A stretch of DNA of 64,000 bases. It comes from Sphingopyxis sp. (GTDB taxonomy: Bacteria; Pseudomonadota; Alphaproteobacteria; Sphingomonadales; Sphingomonadaceae). This document shows positions 46,196 to 55,721 of this stretch, piece after piece. The notes under the pieces are model-generated. The model made no database searches and was not told where the DNA came from. It was given only the letters and a program-made list of their open reading frames with translations. The DNA lies in assembly GCF_016793825.1 (NCBI RefSeq), contig NZ_JAEULM010000044.1, forward strand, positions 248,001-312,000. The letters are read 5' to 3'. The position numbers and the translations under genes were made by a program. Position 1 is the first letter of the stretch. Each line of letters opens with the position of its first letter.

Positions 46196-46538
46196 GGGCG
46201 AGCGGCCTCTGGAGCGCGATACGCGATGCTGTCATGGCCTCGCTTTAGGGAGCGTCGGCACCGCTGGCAATGGCCGGCGACACGCCCCTATTGCGAACGA
46301 TTCGCGTAACCTGTTGCTCTTCGGCCACAGCGCGGGCGCAAAACGAGTCCGGTTCGTTCGTCGGAGGGTGACAAAGGCCACCCCTGCGCCTAGCCCTCCG
46401 TCTCTGGTTCAACGCGGCCCCAAGGCCCGGCTCCAGGGAGTGCAGGTCTTTCGCCAGGCCTGCAACAAAGGGGGATGGCGAGTGTTCGTCACAGGCGCCC
46501 GGGTCTCGAAAGCGAGGCCCGGGCGTTGTGATTCCAGT
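46196..46538. other. 343-bp gap with several strong hairpins; candidate structured RNA
   Basis: No gene is evident. Stems seen on the + strand: CGGAGGG (46362-46368) with CCCTCCG (46394-46400); TGCAGGTC (46441-46448) with GGCCTGCA (46457-46464, one wobble); CGCCCGGG-T-CTCG (46496-46508) with CGAG-G-CCCGGGCG (46513-46525), a 13-bp stem with loop AAAG. The density of perfect stems is higher than in other gaps of the window. It could be the leader of the lipoprotein gene at 46539 or an independent small RNA. No T-run follows the last stem. Confidence 0.45.
46292..46305. promoter_or_regulatory. Second copy of the hemA-type palindrome (TGCGAACGATTCGC)
   Basis: GCGAA-CGA-TTCGC is the reverse complement of the core upstream of hemA, with 14 consecutive bases identical. 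It lies about 100 bp upstream of the lolC/E start and about 235 bp upstream of the divergent lipoprotein gene. The regulator is unknown. Confidence 0.4.
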
Positions 46539-46973
46539 GTGGCAGTTCGAAGGTTTCAGGGTTTGCTCTTCCATCGCTTGCCCGCCGTTCTGTTACTAAC
46601 CATGCCAGTCGCGGGATGCACAGATGGCTGCGACAACATCGTTATCCACGAAAGCGCCAGCCCTTCAGGCCAGGTCAAAGCAGTCATGTTCCAGCGCGAC
46701 TGCGGCGCGACTACCGGCTTTTCGACGCAAATCAGTGTGATCCCTACAAACGACGAGCTGACCGGTGGCGGAAACGCCTTTATCGCCGATGACGATCATG
46801 GTGCCGCCTATACTGGCGATTGGGGTGGCCCATGGGCTGAAATGCAATGGGTGGCGCCGGATCGATTGATCATTCGCTACGCCGACAAAGCGCGCATCTT
46901 TGAGCAGAACGGCAAGGTATCCGGGGTACGCATCATCTATCAGCCCGTCCGTCACCACGAACGGCGGGACTGA
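46539..46973 (+). CDS. Lipoprotein of unknown function
   Basis: The product has 144 residues from a GTG at 46539. The signal RLPAVLLLTMPVAGCTDGC ends in a lipobox (VAGC). The mature part (SASPSGQVKAVMFQRDCGATT, then TQISVIP) resembles small secreted proteins annotated as DUF5412-like, which I recall only loosely. The frame is open for another 350 bases upstream, but that part has poor composition and covers the hairpin-rich gap. It converges with the crp-like gene, 9 bp apart. Confidence 0.65.
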   Translation: MAVRRFQGLLFHRLPAVLLLTMPVAGCTDGCDNIVIHESASPSGQVKAVMFQRDCGATTGFSTQISVIPTNDELTGGGNAFIADDDHGAAYTGDWGGPWAEMQWVAPDRLIIRYADKARIFEQNGKVSGVRIIYQPVRHHERRD

Positions 46974-46982
46974 GTCCGAGCC

Positions 46983-47669
46983 CTATCCTTCGCTCTCGCT
47001 GATGTCCTCCAGCATGGCCGTATCGAGCACCCTCACCCGCCCCTGCTCCAGCGAGATGACGCCCGATTCCTCCCAGCTCTTAAGCTGGCGGTTGATATGC
47101 TCGCGGCTCATCCCCGCGAAATTGCCGAGTTCCGTCTGGCTGAGTTCGACGCGGTGCGTCTCCTCCACGCTGTCCTTGCGGATCAACCGCTTGAGGTAAC
47201 GCGCAAGCCGCGGGCCGGAGGCATAGGCGCGATCGCTTTCGATCGTCTGGTCGGCCGTGCGCAGCCGCCGCGCGAGCTGCTGCATCAGCGACCAGGTGAA
47301 TTCGGGATGGCTCGCGGCAAAATCCTTGAGCGCGTTACGGCCAAGCTGAAGCGCGGCGCCCGCGCTCGTTGCAGTTACCGACGCCGTTCGTTCACCGCCG
47401 TCGAGCAGCGCGATTTCGCCCAGCACCGCGCCGGGCTCGGCATAGGCCAGCACGATCTCGCGCCCGCCCGCGGTCAGCATCGACACGCGCGCCGTGCCTT
47501 CGGTCAGGATCAGCATCATGTCGCCGGGATCGCCCTGAATCAGCAATTCCTTGCCCTTGGCAAAGCTGATCTGCACCGCGCGGCTGGCGATTTCGGCCCA
47601 ATCCTCGACCGACAGGCCGGAAAATATGCTGTCAGGACCCTGAAGCTCGGCGAGTCTCGCGTGATCCAT
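46983..47669 (-). CDS. Crp/Fnr family transcriptional regulator
   Basis: The product has 228 residues. The cyclic-nucleotide-binding domain has GEIALLDGGERTASVTA, close to the cAMP phosphate-binding cassette of CRP; the winged helix has LSQTELGNFAGMSREHINRQ. There is no cysteine at all, so it cannot be an iron-sulfur Fnr sensor. cAMP or another nucleotide is the likely ligand. It lies 38 bp downstream of pyrG on the same strand. Confidence 0.92.
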   Translation of the reverse strand: MDHARLAELQGPDSIFSGLSVEDWAEIASRAVQISFAKGKELLIQGDPGDMMLILTEGTARVSMLTAGGREIVLAYAEPGAVLGEIALLDGGERTASVTATSAGAALQLGRNALKDFAASHPEFTWSLMQQLARRLRTADQTIESDRAYASGPRLARYLKRLIRKDSVEETHRVELSQTELGNFAGMSREHINRQLKSWEESGVISLEQGRVRVLDTAMLEDISESEG

Positions 47670-47707
47670 GCCCTGTCACCCCTTCTTGCAGCCCCACCCC
47701 TGAGGCG

Positions 47708-49336
47708 TCAGACGAGCCGGCTTTGCTTCACCGCCGCTTCGACGAACCCCTTGAACAAGGGATGCGGATCGAAGGGTTTGGATTTCAGCTCGGGGTGAAA
47801 TTGCACCCCGATGAACCACGGATGGTCCGGCCGCTCGACGATTTCGGGTAACATGCCATCGGGCGACATGCCAGAAAAGACGAGTCCGCCCTTTTCCAGC
47901 CTGTCGCGGTACGCGCCGTTGACCTCATAGCGATGGCGATGACGCTCGGAGATATCGCTCGCGCCATAGACGGCCGCGACATGACTGTTCGGCGACAGCT
48001 TCGCTTCATAGGCGCCAAGGCGCATCGTACCGCCCAAATCGGTGTTCGCGCCGCGTTGCTGGAGGCCCTCGGCGCTCATCCATTCGGTGATCAGGCCGAC
48101 GACAGGTTCGTCGGTCTTGCCGAATTCGGTGCTCGACGCGCCCGCTATTCCGCTCGTGTTCCGCGCCGCCTCGATGCACGCCATCTGCATGCCTAGGCAG
48201 ATGCCGAAGAATGGCACGCCGCGTTCGCGCGCGAAACGCACGCTTGCGATCTTTCCTTCCGAACCGCGTTCACCGAACCCGCCCGGCACGAGGATGCCGT
48301 GCATCGGCTCGAGCTTGGCGGCAAGGTCGCCTTCCTCGAACAATTCGGCGTCGAGCCAGCGGATGTTGACTTTCACCCGGTTCGCCATGCCGCCATGGAC
48401 CAGCGCTTCGTTGAGCGACTTATACGCATCGGGCAGCGAGACATATTTGCCGACGACGCCGATCGTCACCTCGCCTTCGGGATGCTGCTTGCGGTCCATG
48501 ATGTCATACCATGCGGTCATGTCGGGTTCGGGCGCATCATGAATGCCAAAGGCGCGCAGCACTTCGTCATCGAGCCCTTCGCCATGATATTGCACCGGCA
48601 CCGAATAGATCGAATCGGCATCGAGCGCGGGGATCACCGCTTCCTTCCGCACGTTGCAGAATTGGGCGATCTTCGCGCGTTCGCCCTCGGGCAGCGGCTT
48701 TTCGCAGCGGCAAAGCAATATGTCCGGCTGCACGCCCAGCGAAGCGAGCTCGCGCACGCTGTGCTGCGTCGGCTTGGTCTTCAATTCGCCCGCGGCCGCA
48801 ATGTACGGCACCAGCGTGACATGGACCGACAACGTCCTGTCGCGCCCTTCTTCGTTGCGAAGCTGGCGAATTGCCTCGATGAACGGCAGCGATTCAATAT
48901 CGCCGACCGTGCCGCCGATCTCGCATAACACGAAATCCAGGTCGTCGGTTTCCGCGCGCGCGAACGCCTTGATAGCGTCGGTGACGTGCGGGACGACCTG
49001 CACTGTCGCGCCCAGATAGTCGCCGCGGCGTTCCTTGGTGATGATCTGCTGATAGATGCGACCGGAGGTGACATTGTCGCTCTGCCGCGCCGCAACGCCG
49101 GTAAAGCGCTCGTAATGGCCAAGGTCGAGGTCGGTTTCGGCCCCGTCGTCGGTCACATAGACTTCGCCATGCTGATAGGGCGACATCGTCCCCGGATCGA
49201 CATTCAGATAGGGATCGAATTTCCGGATACGAACGCGATAGCCGCGCGCCTGCAACAAGGCTGCGAGGCTAGCCGCCATCAAACCTTTGCCAAGCGAGGA
49301 GACCACGCCGCCGGTGATAAAAATGAACCGCGCCAT
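47708..49336 (-). CDS. pyrG: CTP synthase
   Basis: The product has 542 residues. The amidoligase domain starts [19 protein letters not shown] and has [19 protein letters not shown]; the glutaminase domain has the nucleophile in [11 protein letters not shown] and the His-Glu pair in [11 protein letters not shown]. It makes CTP from UTP and glutamine. The start at 49336 is fixed by homology, but no Shine-Dalgarno precedes it: the - strand leader reads CTTTCCTCCC just before ATG. A GNRA-like hairpin lies 30 bases upstream. Part of tpiA-secG-pyrG. Confidence 0.97.
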   Translation of the reverse strand: MARFIFITGGVVSSLGKGLMAASLAALLQARGYRVRIRKFDPYLNVDPGTMSPYQHGEVYVTDDGAETDLDLGHYERFTGVAARQSDNVTSGRIYQQIITKERRGDYLGATVQVVPHVTDAIKAFARAETDDLDFVLCEIGGTVGDIESLPFIEAIRQLRNEEGRDRTLSVHVTLVPYIAAAGELKTKPTQHSVRELASLGVQPDILLCRCEKPLPEGERAKIAQFCNVRKEAVIPALDADSIYSVPVQYHGEGLDDEVLRAFGIHDAPEPDMTAWYDIMDRKQHPEGEVTIGVVGKYVSLPDAYKSLNEALVHGGMANRVKVNIRWLDAELFEEGDLAAKLEPMHGILVPGGFGERGSEGKIASVRFARERGVPFFGICLGMQMACIEAARNTSGIAGASSTEFGKTDEPVVGLITEWMSAEGLQQRGANTDLGGTMRLGAYEAKLSPNSHVAAVYGASDISERHRHRYEVNGAYRDRLEKGGLVFSGMSPDGMLPEIVERPDHPWFIGVQFHPELKSKPFDPHPLFKGFVEAAVKQSRLV

Positions 49337-49365
49337 GGGAGGAAAGACTTACTCAATAGGAGGGT

Positions 49366-49381
49366 GACGGCGCAAGCCGTC
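49366..49381 (-). promoter_or_regulatory. Leader hairpin GACGGC-GCAA-GCCGTC upstream of pyrG
   Basis: A 6-bp perfect stem lies 30 bases before the pyrG start. The loop reads GCAA, a GNRA tetraloop, on the + strand and TTGC on the - strand, which is the pyrG transcript. It could be a transcription pause or attenuation element. Evidence is structural only. Confidence 0.3.
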
Positions 49382-49391
49382 GAATCGCAAA

Positions 49392-49412
49392 CGGCGGAAA
49401 ATATTTCCGCCG
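49392..49412 (-). terminator. Hairpin after secG (weak intrinsic terminator)
   Basis: CGGCGGAAA (49392-49400) and TTTCCGCCG (49404-49412) form a 9-bp perfect stem with a three-base loop, 46 bp after the secG stop. On the - strand it is followed by only TTT, so termination may be partial before pyrG. Confidence 0.4.
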
Positions 49413-49457
49413 CTGCGGATACGGTGCCGGCGGCCGAGGCCGTCCGGTTCCGCAAGC

Positions 49458-49898
49458 TTATTTCTTGGCGGGCGTGTCGGCCGGAGCAGGCGCAGCCGCC
49501 GCGGCAGCTGCAGCAGCAAGCGGATCGTCGCTCGAAGGGGCCGCTTGCGCCGGGGCGCTCTGCGCCGGGGCGGATTGTGCGGAGCCGGTCAGCGCCGATG
49601 CCGGGGCTGCGCCGCTGGTCTGCGCGGTCTTCGACAGCGAGGTATCGATCGCCGAACCGCCACCGCCGCCGACCGAAGCCAACGCTGCGAGGACGATCGA
49701 CAGGCCGACGAACAGGGTCGCGAGGATCGTCGTCGCGCGGGTCAGGAAATCCGCCGCACCGCGCGCCGACAGCAAGCCCGCGGGACTGCCGCCAACGCCC
49801 AGACCGCCACCTTCGGACTTCTGCATCAGGATGACGCCGATCATTGTCGCGGCGATCAGCGCCTGGACAACGAGCAGGAAGGTGAAGAGGCTGGACAT
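49458..49898 (-). CDS. secG: Protein translocase subunit SecG
   Basis: The product has 146 residues. The SecG core has two helices: SSLFTFLLVVQALIAATMIG followed by VILMQKSEGGGLGVGGSPAG, and TRATTILATLFVGLSIVLAA. SecG supports protein export through SecYE. The C-terminal half is an unusually long Ala/Pro/Ser tail (about 60 residues with runs of alanine). ATG at 49898 or 49901 can start. The genes on both sides, tpiA and pyrG, form the usual block. Confidence 0.93.
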   Translation of the reverse strand: MSSLFTFLLVVQALIAATMIGVILMQKSEGGGLGVGGSPAGLLSARGAADFLTRATTILATLFVGLSIVLAALASVGGGGGSAIDTSLSKTAQTSGAAPASALTGSAQSAPAQSAPAQAAPSSDDPLAAAAAAAAAPAPADTPAKK

Positions 49899-49990
49899 CA
49901 TGTTTTCCCGGACTTGCGCGGCCCGACACGGACCACGCCCGCGGCGCACATAGAGATGAAGAGAGCCGGCTTCAACCCACAGCGTGCGTC

Positions 49991-50010
49991 CGGGCCCAGT
50001 GCCGGGCCCG
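49991..50010. other. GC hairpin between tpiA and secG
   Basis: CGGGCCC (49991-49997) pairs with GGGCCCG (50004-50010) across a six-base loop. No T-run follows on the - strand. It may weaken read-through or stabilise a processed end. Confidence 0.25.
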
Positions 50011-50037
50011 CGCCGCGCGCGACGAACGGGCGTACGG

Positions 50038-50787
50038 CTACAGGCTGGCGCCCGCCGCTATGATCGGCACGAACTTCGCCGCCGTCAGGCTCGCCCCTCC
50101 GACAAGCGCGCCATCGACATCGCCGGCATCCAGCAGCTCGGCTGCGTTCTCCGCATTCACCGAACCGCCGTACAGGATACGCATGTCCTGCGCGGCGGCG
50201 GCGCCTGCCTGTTCGGCCAGCTTCGCACGGATTGCACCGTGCATGGCCGCCACGTCGGCGATGGTCGGGACCAGGCCGGTCCCGATCGCCCAGATGGGTT
50301 CATAGGCAATGGCCAGCCGTGATGGGTCGAACGTCGCGGGAAGCGACCCCGCGACCTGCGCGAGCACATGATCAATCGCCCGCCCCGATTCGCGCACGTC
50401 GCGCGGCTCACCGACGCACAGGATCACCGAAAGGCCGGCGGAGAGGGCCGCTTCGGCCTTGGCTTTCACATCGGCGTCGCTCTCGCCGCACCCGTCGCGC
50501 CGTTCGCTATGTCCGACAATCACCAGCACCGCGCCGATATCGCGCAGCATCGGCGCGGCGACCGATCCCGTGAACGCGCCCGAGGCGGCGCTATGACAAT
50601 CCTGCCCGCCTACCGCGGCGCCCGGCGCCGCCGCGATCATCGGACCGATCAGCGTGAACGGCGGACACAGCGCGACATCGACTGTGCCATGTTCCCTGGC
50701 TGCCGCAAAGATCGCCTCGGCCTCGCCCAGCGCGGCCGCCAGCCCGTTCATCTTCCAATTGCCGACCACATATTTGCGCCGCGCCAT
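50038..50787 (-). CDS. tpiA: Triosephosphate isomerase
   Basis: The product has 249 residues. The catalytic set is complete: Lys12 in GNWKMNG, His93 in VGHSERR and Glu163 in AYEPIWAIGTG, with the phosphate loop LYGGSVNAEN. It interconverts dihydroxyacetone phosphate and glyceraldehyde-3-phosphate. The start at 50787 (MARRKYVVGNWK) is fixed by homology. It is divergent from ppiD with 166 bp between the starts. Confidence 0.97.
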   Translation of the reverse strand: MARRKYVVGNWKMNGLAAALGEAEAIFAAAREHGTVDVALCPPFTLIGPMIAAAPGAAVGGQDCHSAASGAFTGSVAAPMLRDIGAVLVIVGHSERRDGCGESDADVKAKAEAALSAGLSVILCVGEPRDVRESGRAIDHVLAQVAGSLPATFDPSRLAIAYEPIWAIGTGLVPTIADVAAMHGAIRAKLAEQAGAAAAQDMRILYGGSVNAENAAELLDAGDVDGALVGGASLTAAKFVPIIAAGASL

Positions 50788-50953
50788 CGCCGATCCCTTC
50801 TCTGCCACGTGTCCGCCCGCCCTAGCGGGCACGGGGCCGACAAGGCAAGCGGGTCGCGCCCGGTCGCTTTCCCGCCTTGATGCATCCTCTCCTCCCGCCT
50901 AAAGCAGCGCCCAAATCGCGCGCATCGCGCCTCGCCGAAAGACTGTCTGTTAC

Positions 50954-52900
50954 ATGATCACGAACCTGCGCCGCCTCTTCGGATCCACCATCGGCAAGAT
51001 CATCGCGCTCGCCTTCATCGGCCTGATCGGGATCCTGTTCGCGCTGGGCGACGTGACGGGCAATGCCTCGTTCGGTGGTCTCGGCGGCGCCAATGTCGCG
51101 AAGGTCGGCAACACCGATATCGGCGTGGGCGAACTGCGTGAGCGGGTGCGCCAGTCCTATAATCAGGCGCGGCAACAGCAACCGGGGCTGACGATGGCGG
51201 CGTTCGTCGAATCGGGCGGCCTGGATCAGGCGTTGAACCAGACGATCGACGGGCTGGCCTTCGAACAATTCGCCGCCAAGCTCGGCTTTGCGGTCAGCAA
51301 GCGCCAGATCGACGGCCGGATCGCCGATATTCCGGCTTTCGCGGGTGTTTCGGGCAAATTCGATCAGAAGGCGTTCGAGAATTTCATGAGCCAGAACGGC
51401 CTGACCGAAGCGCAGGTCCGCCGCGAATTGAAACAGCAACTCCTTCTCGAACAGATCGGCGTGCCGATTGGATCGCTACCGCGCATCGCGCTCGGCATCG
51501 CACAACCCTACGCCGCGCTGCTCCTCGAGGAACGTCGTGGACAGGCGCTGTTCATTCCCGCAAGCGCCTATGCACCCGCCGGCGACCCCGGCGATGCCGC
51601 GCTCAAGACCTACCTCGCGCAAAACAAGTCCAAGTTCACGGTGCCCGAACGCCGGGTGTTGCAATATGCCCTGTTCGATCGCAGCTCGGTTCCGGTCCCC
51701 ACAATCAGCGACGCCGAAATCGCCAAGGCCTACAAGGCCAATGCTGCGCAGTTCGCCGCTACCGAAACACGACGCTTCGCGCAGGTCATCGCCCCCGATC
51801 AGGCGACCGCCAACGCGATCGCGACCAAGGCTCGCGGCGGAACCCCGCTCGCCGCTGCCGCGCAATCGGCTGGCCTCTCGGCCTCGACCACCAGCGAACT
51901 CACCCTGTCGGCCTACGCCGCGCAGAGCAGCGCGGCGACGGCCAAGGCCGCCTTCGCCGCCAAGCGGGGCGAAGTTGTCGGCCCGACACAGGAAGGTCTG
52001 GGCTGGATCGTCGCGCGCGTCGAAAGCGTAACCGCGAAGCCCGCACGCAGCCTTGCCGATGCGACGCCCGAGATTCGCGCCGAGCTTCAAAAGAACAAGG
52101 CGAACGAAGCGATCGTCGATTTCTACAACGCGATCCAGGATGCCGTGAACGGCGGCGCGTCGATCGAGGAAATCGCAGCCGATCGCAAGCTCAAGGTCGA
52201 ACAGACGCCGGCCCTGCTGCCGAGCGGCCGGGCGCCCGGTGTACCGGGCTTCGTTCCGGCCCCCGAACTTGCTCCCATGGTCAGCGGCGCGTTTCAGGGC
52301 AGCGAAGAGGGCGAAGGCCATATTGCCACCCTCGTCGAGAACGAGAAGTTTGCCGTCTATTCGGTCAAGTCGATCGTCGTCGCAGCGCCGCCGCCCTTCG
52401 CCGACATTCGCGCCGACCTCCTCACCGACTGGCGCTTTGCAGAAGGACAGAAGGTCGCCCGTGACAAGGCGCGGACGATCGTCAAGGCGGTCGAGGGCGG
52501 CAAGGGTCTTTCCGAAGCCGCCGCCGCCGCGGCTGCGAACATGGCCGGCGTGCAGACGGTCGGCGGTCGCCGCGCCGACCTCGGCCGCGATGGCAAGCCG
52601 GTGCCGCCCGAGCTCGCCCTGCTCTTCTCGATGGCGAAGGGCAGCGTCAAAACGCTCGAAGTGCCGGGCAATCGCGGTTGGATGGTGATCGCGCTGGGCG
52701 AGGTCGACCGTCCCAATCCCAAGGATATCGATCCGGCGCGCGTCGCCGCGATCGCGCAGCCGCTGGCGCCCGCGTTCGGCAACGAGCTGGTCGAACAATT
52801 CGCTGCCGAGGCAAAACGGCGCGTTGGCGTTACGATCAACAAGGACCTGCTCGAACAGCTTCGCAAGGAACTGACCGGCACCGCCCCGGTCGGCGAATAG
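50954..52900 (+). CDS. Periplasmic peptidyl-prolyl isomerase/chaperone PpiD
   Basis: The product has 648 residues. An N-terminal membrane anchor (GKIIALAFIGLIGILFALGD) is followed by a SurA-like N domain (VAKVGNTDIGVGELRERV, LVQAL-type helices) and a parvulin-like region (FAQVIAPDQATANAIATKAR, GPTQEGLGWIVARV). PpiD acts on proteins leaving the Sec channel. It is 6 bp before trpE, the conserved alphaproteobacterial order, so it probably heads the trp transcript. Confidence 0.92.
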   Translation: MITNLRRLFGSTIGKIIALAFIGLIGILFALGDVTGNASFGGLGGANVAKVGNTDIGVGELRERVRQSYNQARQQQPGLTMAAFVESGGLDQALNQTIDGLAFEQFAAKLGFAVSKRQIDGRIADIPAFAGVSGKFDQKAFENFMSQNGLTEAQVRRELKQQLLLEQIGVPIGSLPRIALGIAQPYAALLLEERRGQALFIPASAYAPAGDPGDAALKTYLAQNKSKFTVPERRVLQYALFDRSSVPVPTISDAEIAKAYKANAAQFAATETRRFAQVIAPDQATANAIATKARGGTPLAAAAQSAGLSASTTSELTLSAYAAQSSAATAKAAFAAKRGEVVGPTQEGLGWIVARVESVTAKPARSLADATPEIRAELQKNKANEAIVDFYNAIQDAVNGGASIEEIAADRKLKVEQTPALLPSGRAPGVPGFVPAPELAPMVSGAFQGSEEGEGHIATLVENEKFAVYSVKSIVVAAPPPFADIRADLLTDWRFAEGQKVARDKARTIVKAVEGGKGLSEAAAAAAANMAGVQTVGGRRADLGRDGKPVPPELALLFSMAKGSVKTLEVPGNRGWMVIALGEVDRPNPKDIDPARVAAIAQPLAPAFGNELVEQFAAEAKRRVGVTINKDLLEQLRKELTGTAPVGE

Positions 52901-52906
52901 CCGCCG

Positions 52907-54424
52907 ATGGCGCTGGAAGGCAGAGCCGCAGCGCTGGAAGCGCTGGCGCAGGGGCGCGGCGCGGTCGTCTGGCAGCGGCTGATCGCCGACATCGAAACCC
53001 CGGTATCGGCCGCGATCAAGCTGATCGAACCCGGTCGCGGAGACTGGGTGCTCGAATCGGTCGAAAGTGGTGAGACGCGCGGCCGCTACAGCCTGATCGG
53101 CCTGGACCCCGATTTGCTTTTCGAGGTCACGGGCGACTCGGCACGGATCAACCGCCACTGGCGAACCGATCGCGAAGCCTTCGCACCGCTCGAAACGGGG
53201 GCCTTACAAGCGCTCCGCGACCTCGTCGCCGAGTGCCGCTTCGACGTGCCCGAAGGCTTGCCCAAGGCGCTCGCGACGCTGGTCGGCTTCTTCGCCTATG
53301 AAACCATCGGCCTCGTCGAACGAATCCCCCGCGCACCGGGGACCGGGCTTGGCCTGCCCGACATGGTATTCGTGCGACCCACGACGATTCTCGTCTTCGA
53401 TCGCCTGACCGACGAACTGTTCCTTATCGCGCCGATCTGGCCCGACGCGGCGGCGCCGATCGACCGGATGATCGACGCGGCGCAGGACCGACTCGACGAT
53501 ATCGCCGCGCGGCTATCCAGCGCCAGCGCTCACGCAGAGCGAGCGACGACCGACACGCTGCCTGCGGATATCGTGGCCGCCGCCGCGATGACGCCGGCGC
53601 ATTTCGCATCGATGGTCGCGACCGCGAAAGAGTATATCGCGGCCGGCGACGTGTTTCAGGTCGTACTGTCGCAGCGCTTCTCCACCCCCTTCTACCTGCC
53701 TCCGTTCGATCTCTATCGCGCGCTGCGCCGCATCAATCCATCACCCTTCCTCTATTTCCTCGACCTCCCCGGTTTCGCGATCATCGGCTCGTCGCCCGAA
53801 ATCCTCGTTCGGGTCCGCGACGGCGAAATCACGATCCGTCCGATCGCCGGAACCCGCCCGCGCGGCCGGACCAGTGCCGAAGATGCCGAGAATCGCGAAT
53901 CGCTGCTCGCCGATCCCAAGGAACGCGCCGAACATCTGATGCTCCTCGACCTTGGCCGCAACGACGTCGGGCGCGCGGCCACGGGCGGCAGCGTCACCGT
54001 GACCGACAGCTACACCGTCGAATTCTACAGCCATGTCATGCACATCGTGTCGAACGTCATCGGCCGCATTGCGCCGGGGAAGGATGCGATCGACGCGCTG
54101 TTTGCTGGCTTCCCGGCGGGCACGGTCAGCGGCGCGCCAAAGGTCAGGGCTTGCCAGATCATCGCCGAACTCGAAACCGACGCCCGCGGCCCCTATGCCG
54201 GCGGCGTCGGCTATTTCGCCCCCGACGGCAATATGGATAGCTGCATCGTCCTGCGCACCGCGATCGTGAAGGATGGTGAAATGCACGTCCAGGCGGGCGC
54301 CGGGATCGTGGCGGACAGCGACGCCGCCTACGAACATCGCGAATGCGAAGCGAAGGCCGGCGCTCTTTTTGCGGCCGCACGCGAAGCGGTGCGGCTCGCG
54401 GGCGCACCGGGATACGGCCAGTAA
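52907..54424 (+). CDS. trpE: Anthranilate synthase component I
   Basis: The product has 505 residues. Motifs in order: SGETRGRYSLIGLDPDLL (tryptophan site region), GDVFQVVLSQRF, GSSPEILVRV, IRPIAGTRPRGRT, DLGRNDVGR and GFPAGTVSGAPKVRACQII. It makes anthranilate from chorismate using ammonia supplied by TrpG. No leader peptide or attenuator fits in the 6 bp after ppiD. The next trp gene, trpG, is 1.3 kb away behind an unrelated gene. Confidence 0.97.
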   Translation: MALEGRAAALEALAQGRGAVVWQRLIADIETPVSAAIKLIEPGRGDWVLESVESGETRGRYSLIGLDPDLLFEVTGDSARINRHWRTDREAFAPLETGALQALRDLVAECRFDVPEGLPKALATLVGFFAYETIGLVERIPRAPGTGLGLPDMVFVRPTTILVFDRLTDELFLIAPIWPDAAAPIDRMIDAAQDRLDDIAARLSSASAHAERATTDTLPADIVAAAAMTPAHFASMVATAKEYIAAGDVFQVVLSQRFSTPFYLPPFDLYRALRRINPSPFLYFLDLPGFAIIGSSPEILVRVRDGEITIRPIAGTRPRGRTSAEDAENRESLLADPKERAEHLMLLDLGRNDVGRAATGGSVTVTDSYTVEFYSHVMHIVSNVIGRIAPGKDAIDALFAGFPAGTVSGAPKVRACQIIAELETDARGPYAGGVGYFAPDGNMDSCIVLRTAIVKDGEMHVQAGAGIVADSDAAYEHRECEAKAGALFAAAREAVRLAGAPGYGQ

Positions 54425-54555
54425 GTCGCCCCACGCGGGCCGGCTTGATGAACGGCGGCGTCCGGCGCAACCGTCGCCGGTCCCCGCGCGCCGAATTCTC
54501 TCCGCATTCGTCCAATAGCCTTCATCATGGGCGAAATAGGCGCTAACCTCGCGCC

Positions 54556-55620
54556 ATGCGCAAATTTCTCACCCCCCTCGCCCTGCTGCTCGCCAGCGTC
54601 GCGCCCGCCCACGCCCAGACGATCGACGGCGCGGTCGAAGGCGATGCAATCCTCAAGGATTTTACCTTCGGTACCGGCGAAAAACTGCCCGAGCTCAAGA
54701 TCCACTACACCACGCTCGGCACGCCGCAGCGTGATGCGAAGGGCAATGTGACCAATGCCGTGATGATCCTCCATGGCACCGGCGGCACGGGCAAGCAGTT
54801 CTTCCAGCCGCAATTCGCGAACGAACTGTTCGGCCCCGGGCAAGTGCTCGACACCCGGAAATACTATGTCATCCTGCCCGACAACATCGGCCATGGCGGC
54901 TCTTCGAAGCCCAGCGACGGCATGCGGATGAAATTCCCGCACTATGATTATGACGACATGGTCGGCGCGCAATACCGGATGCTGACCGAAGCGCTTGGCG
55001 TGAAGACGCTGAAGCTGATCCTTGGAACCTCGATGGGCTGCATGCATGCGTTCGTGTGGGGGGAAACGCATCCGGGGTTTGCGCAGCGGCTTGCGCCCTT
55101 CGCGTGTCAGCCGGTCGAAATCGCTGGCGAGAACCGCATGTGGCGCACGCTCTCGATCGACGCGATCAAGGCCGATCCGCTGTGGAAGGACGGCGATTAC
55201 ACCGACCCACCGTCGGCCGGCCTGCGCACCGCCGCCTCGCTCACGATGATTGCCGGCGCCAATCCCTATGCGTTGCAGGCCCAATATCCGACCCGGATCG
55301 CGGCCGAAAAATACAAGGACGAAGCGTTCGCGCGCACCTTCGGTCGCAACGATGCGAATGACACGATCTACCAGCTTGATTCATCGCGTAACTACAACCC
55401 CTGGCCGAACCTCGAAAAGATCGCGGTGCCGGTGCTATGGATCAATTCCGCCGACGATTTCATCAACCCGCCGGGTTATTCCTATCCTCAGGACGGTGTG
55501 AGGCGCATGCCCCGCGCGCGGTACATCCTGATCCCGGCCAGCGCCGAAACCAAAGGTCATGGCACGCACACCTGGGCGAAATTCTGGAAGGACGATCTCG
55601 CGAAGCTGATGGCGGAATAG
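54556..55620 (+). CDS. Secreted alpha/beta hydrolase, homoserine O-acetyltransferase-like
   Basis: The product has 354 residues. A signal peptide ([22 protein letters not shown]) directs export. The hydrolase domain has the oxyanion region [13 protein letters not shown], the nucleophile in [11 protein letters not shown], an Asp in [10 protein letters not shown] and the final His in [11 protein letters not shown]. The fold is that of MetX-like proteins, but the signal and context argue against methionine synthesis. It sits between trpE and trpG on the same strand, 131 and 101 bp from them. Confidence 0.88.
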   Translation: MRKFLTPLALLLASVAPAHAQTIDGAVEGDAILKDFTFGTGEKLPELKIHYTTLGTPQRDAKGNVTNAVMILHGTGGTGKQFFQPQFANELFGPGQVLDTRKYYVILPDNIGHGGSSKPSDGMRMKFPHYDYDDMVGAQYRMLTEALGVKTLKLILGTSMGCMHAFVWGETHPGFAQRLAPFACQPVEIAGENRMWRTLSIDAIKADPLWKDGDYTDPPSAGLRTAASLTMIAGANPYALQAQYPTRIAAEKYKDEAFARTFGRNDANDTIYQLDSSRNYNPWPNLEKIAVPVLWINSADDFINPPGYSYPQDGVRRMPRARYILIPASAETKGHGTHTWAKFWKDDLAKLMAE

Positions 55621-55721
55621 CCAACGACCCGTTCCTTTCATCATCCCGGCGAAGTTGGGTTTGCTGGGTGAAAAGCTTCTATCCCTTTCCCAACCCCGGC
55701 AAAGCCGTTAGTGCGCCTTCC

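Noticed and set aside
46188-46538. N-terminal extension of the lipoprotein gene by 117 codons
   Set aside because: The lipobox signal must be near the N-terminus, and the extension is basic, low-quality sequence over strong hairpins.
52901-52906. trp attenuator before trpE
   Set aside because: Only 6 bp separate ppiD and trpE, so no leader peptide or attenuator fits.
55640-55700. Sphingomonad interspersed repeat upstream of trpG
   Set aside because: Only a fragment (CATCCCGGCGAA) resembles the repeat; the inverted half is missing, so it is not listed as a repeat.
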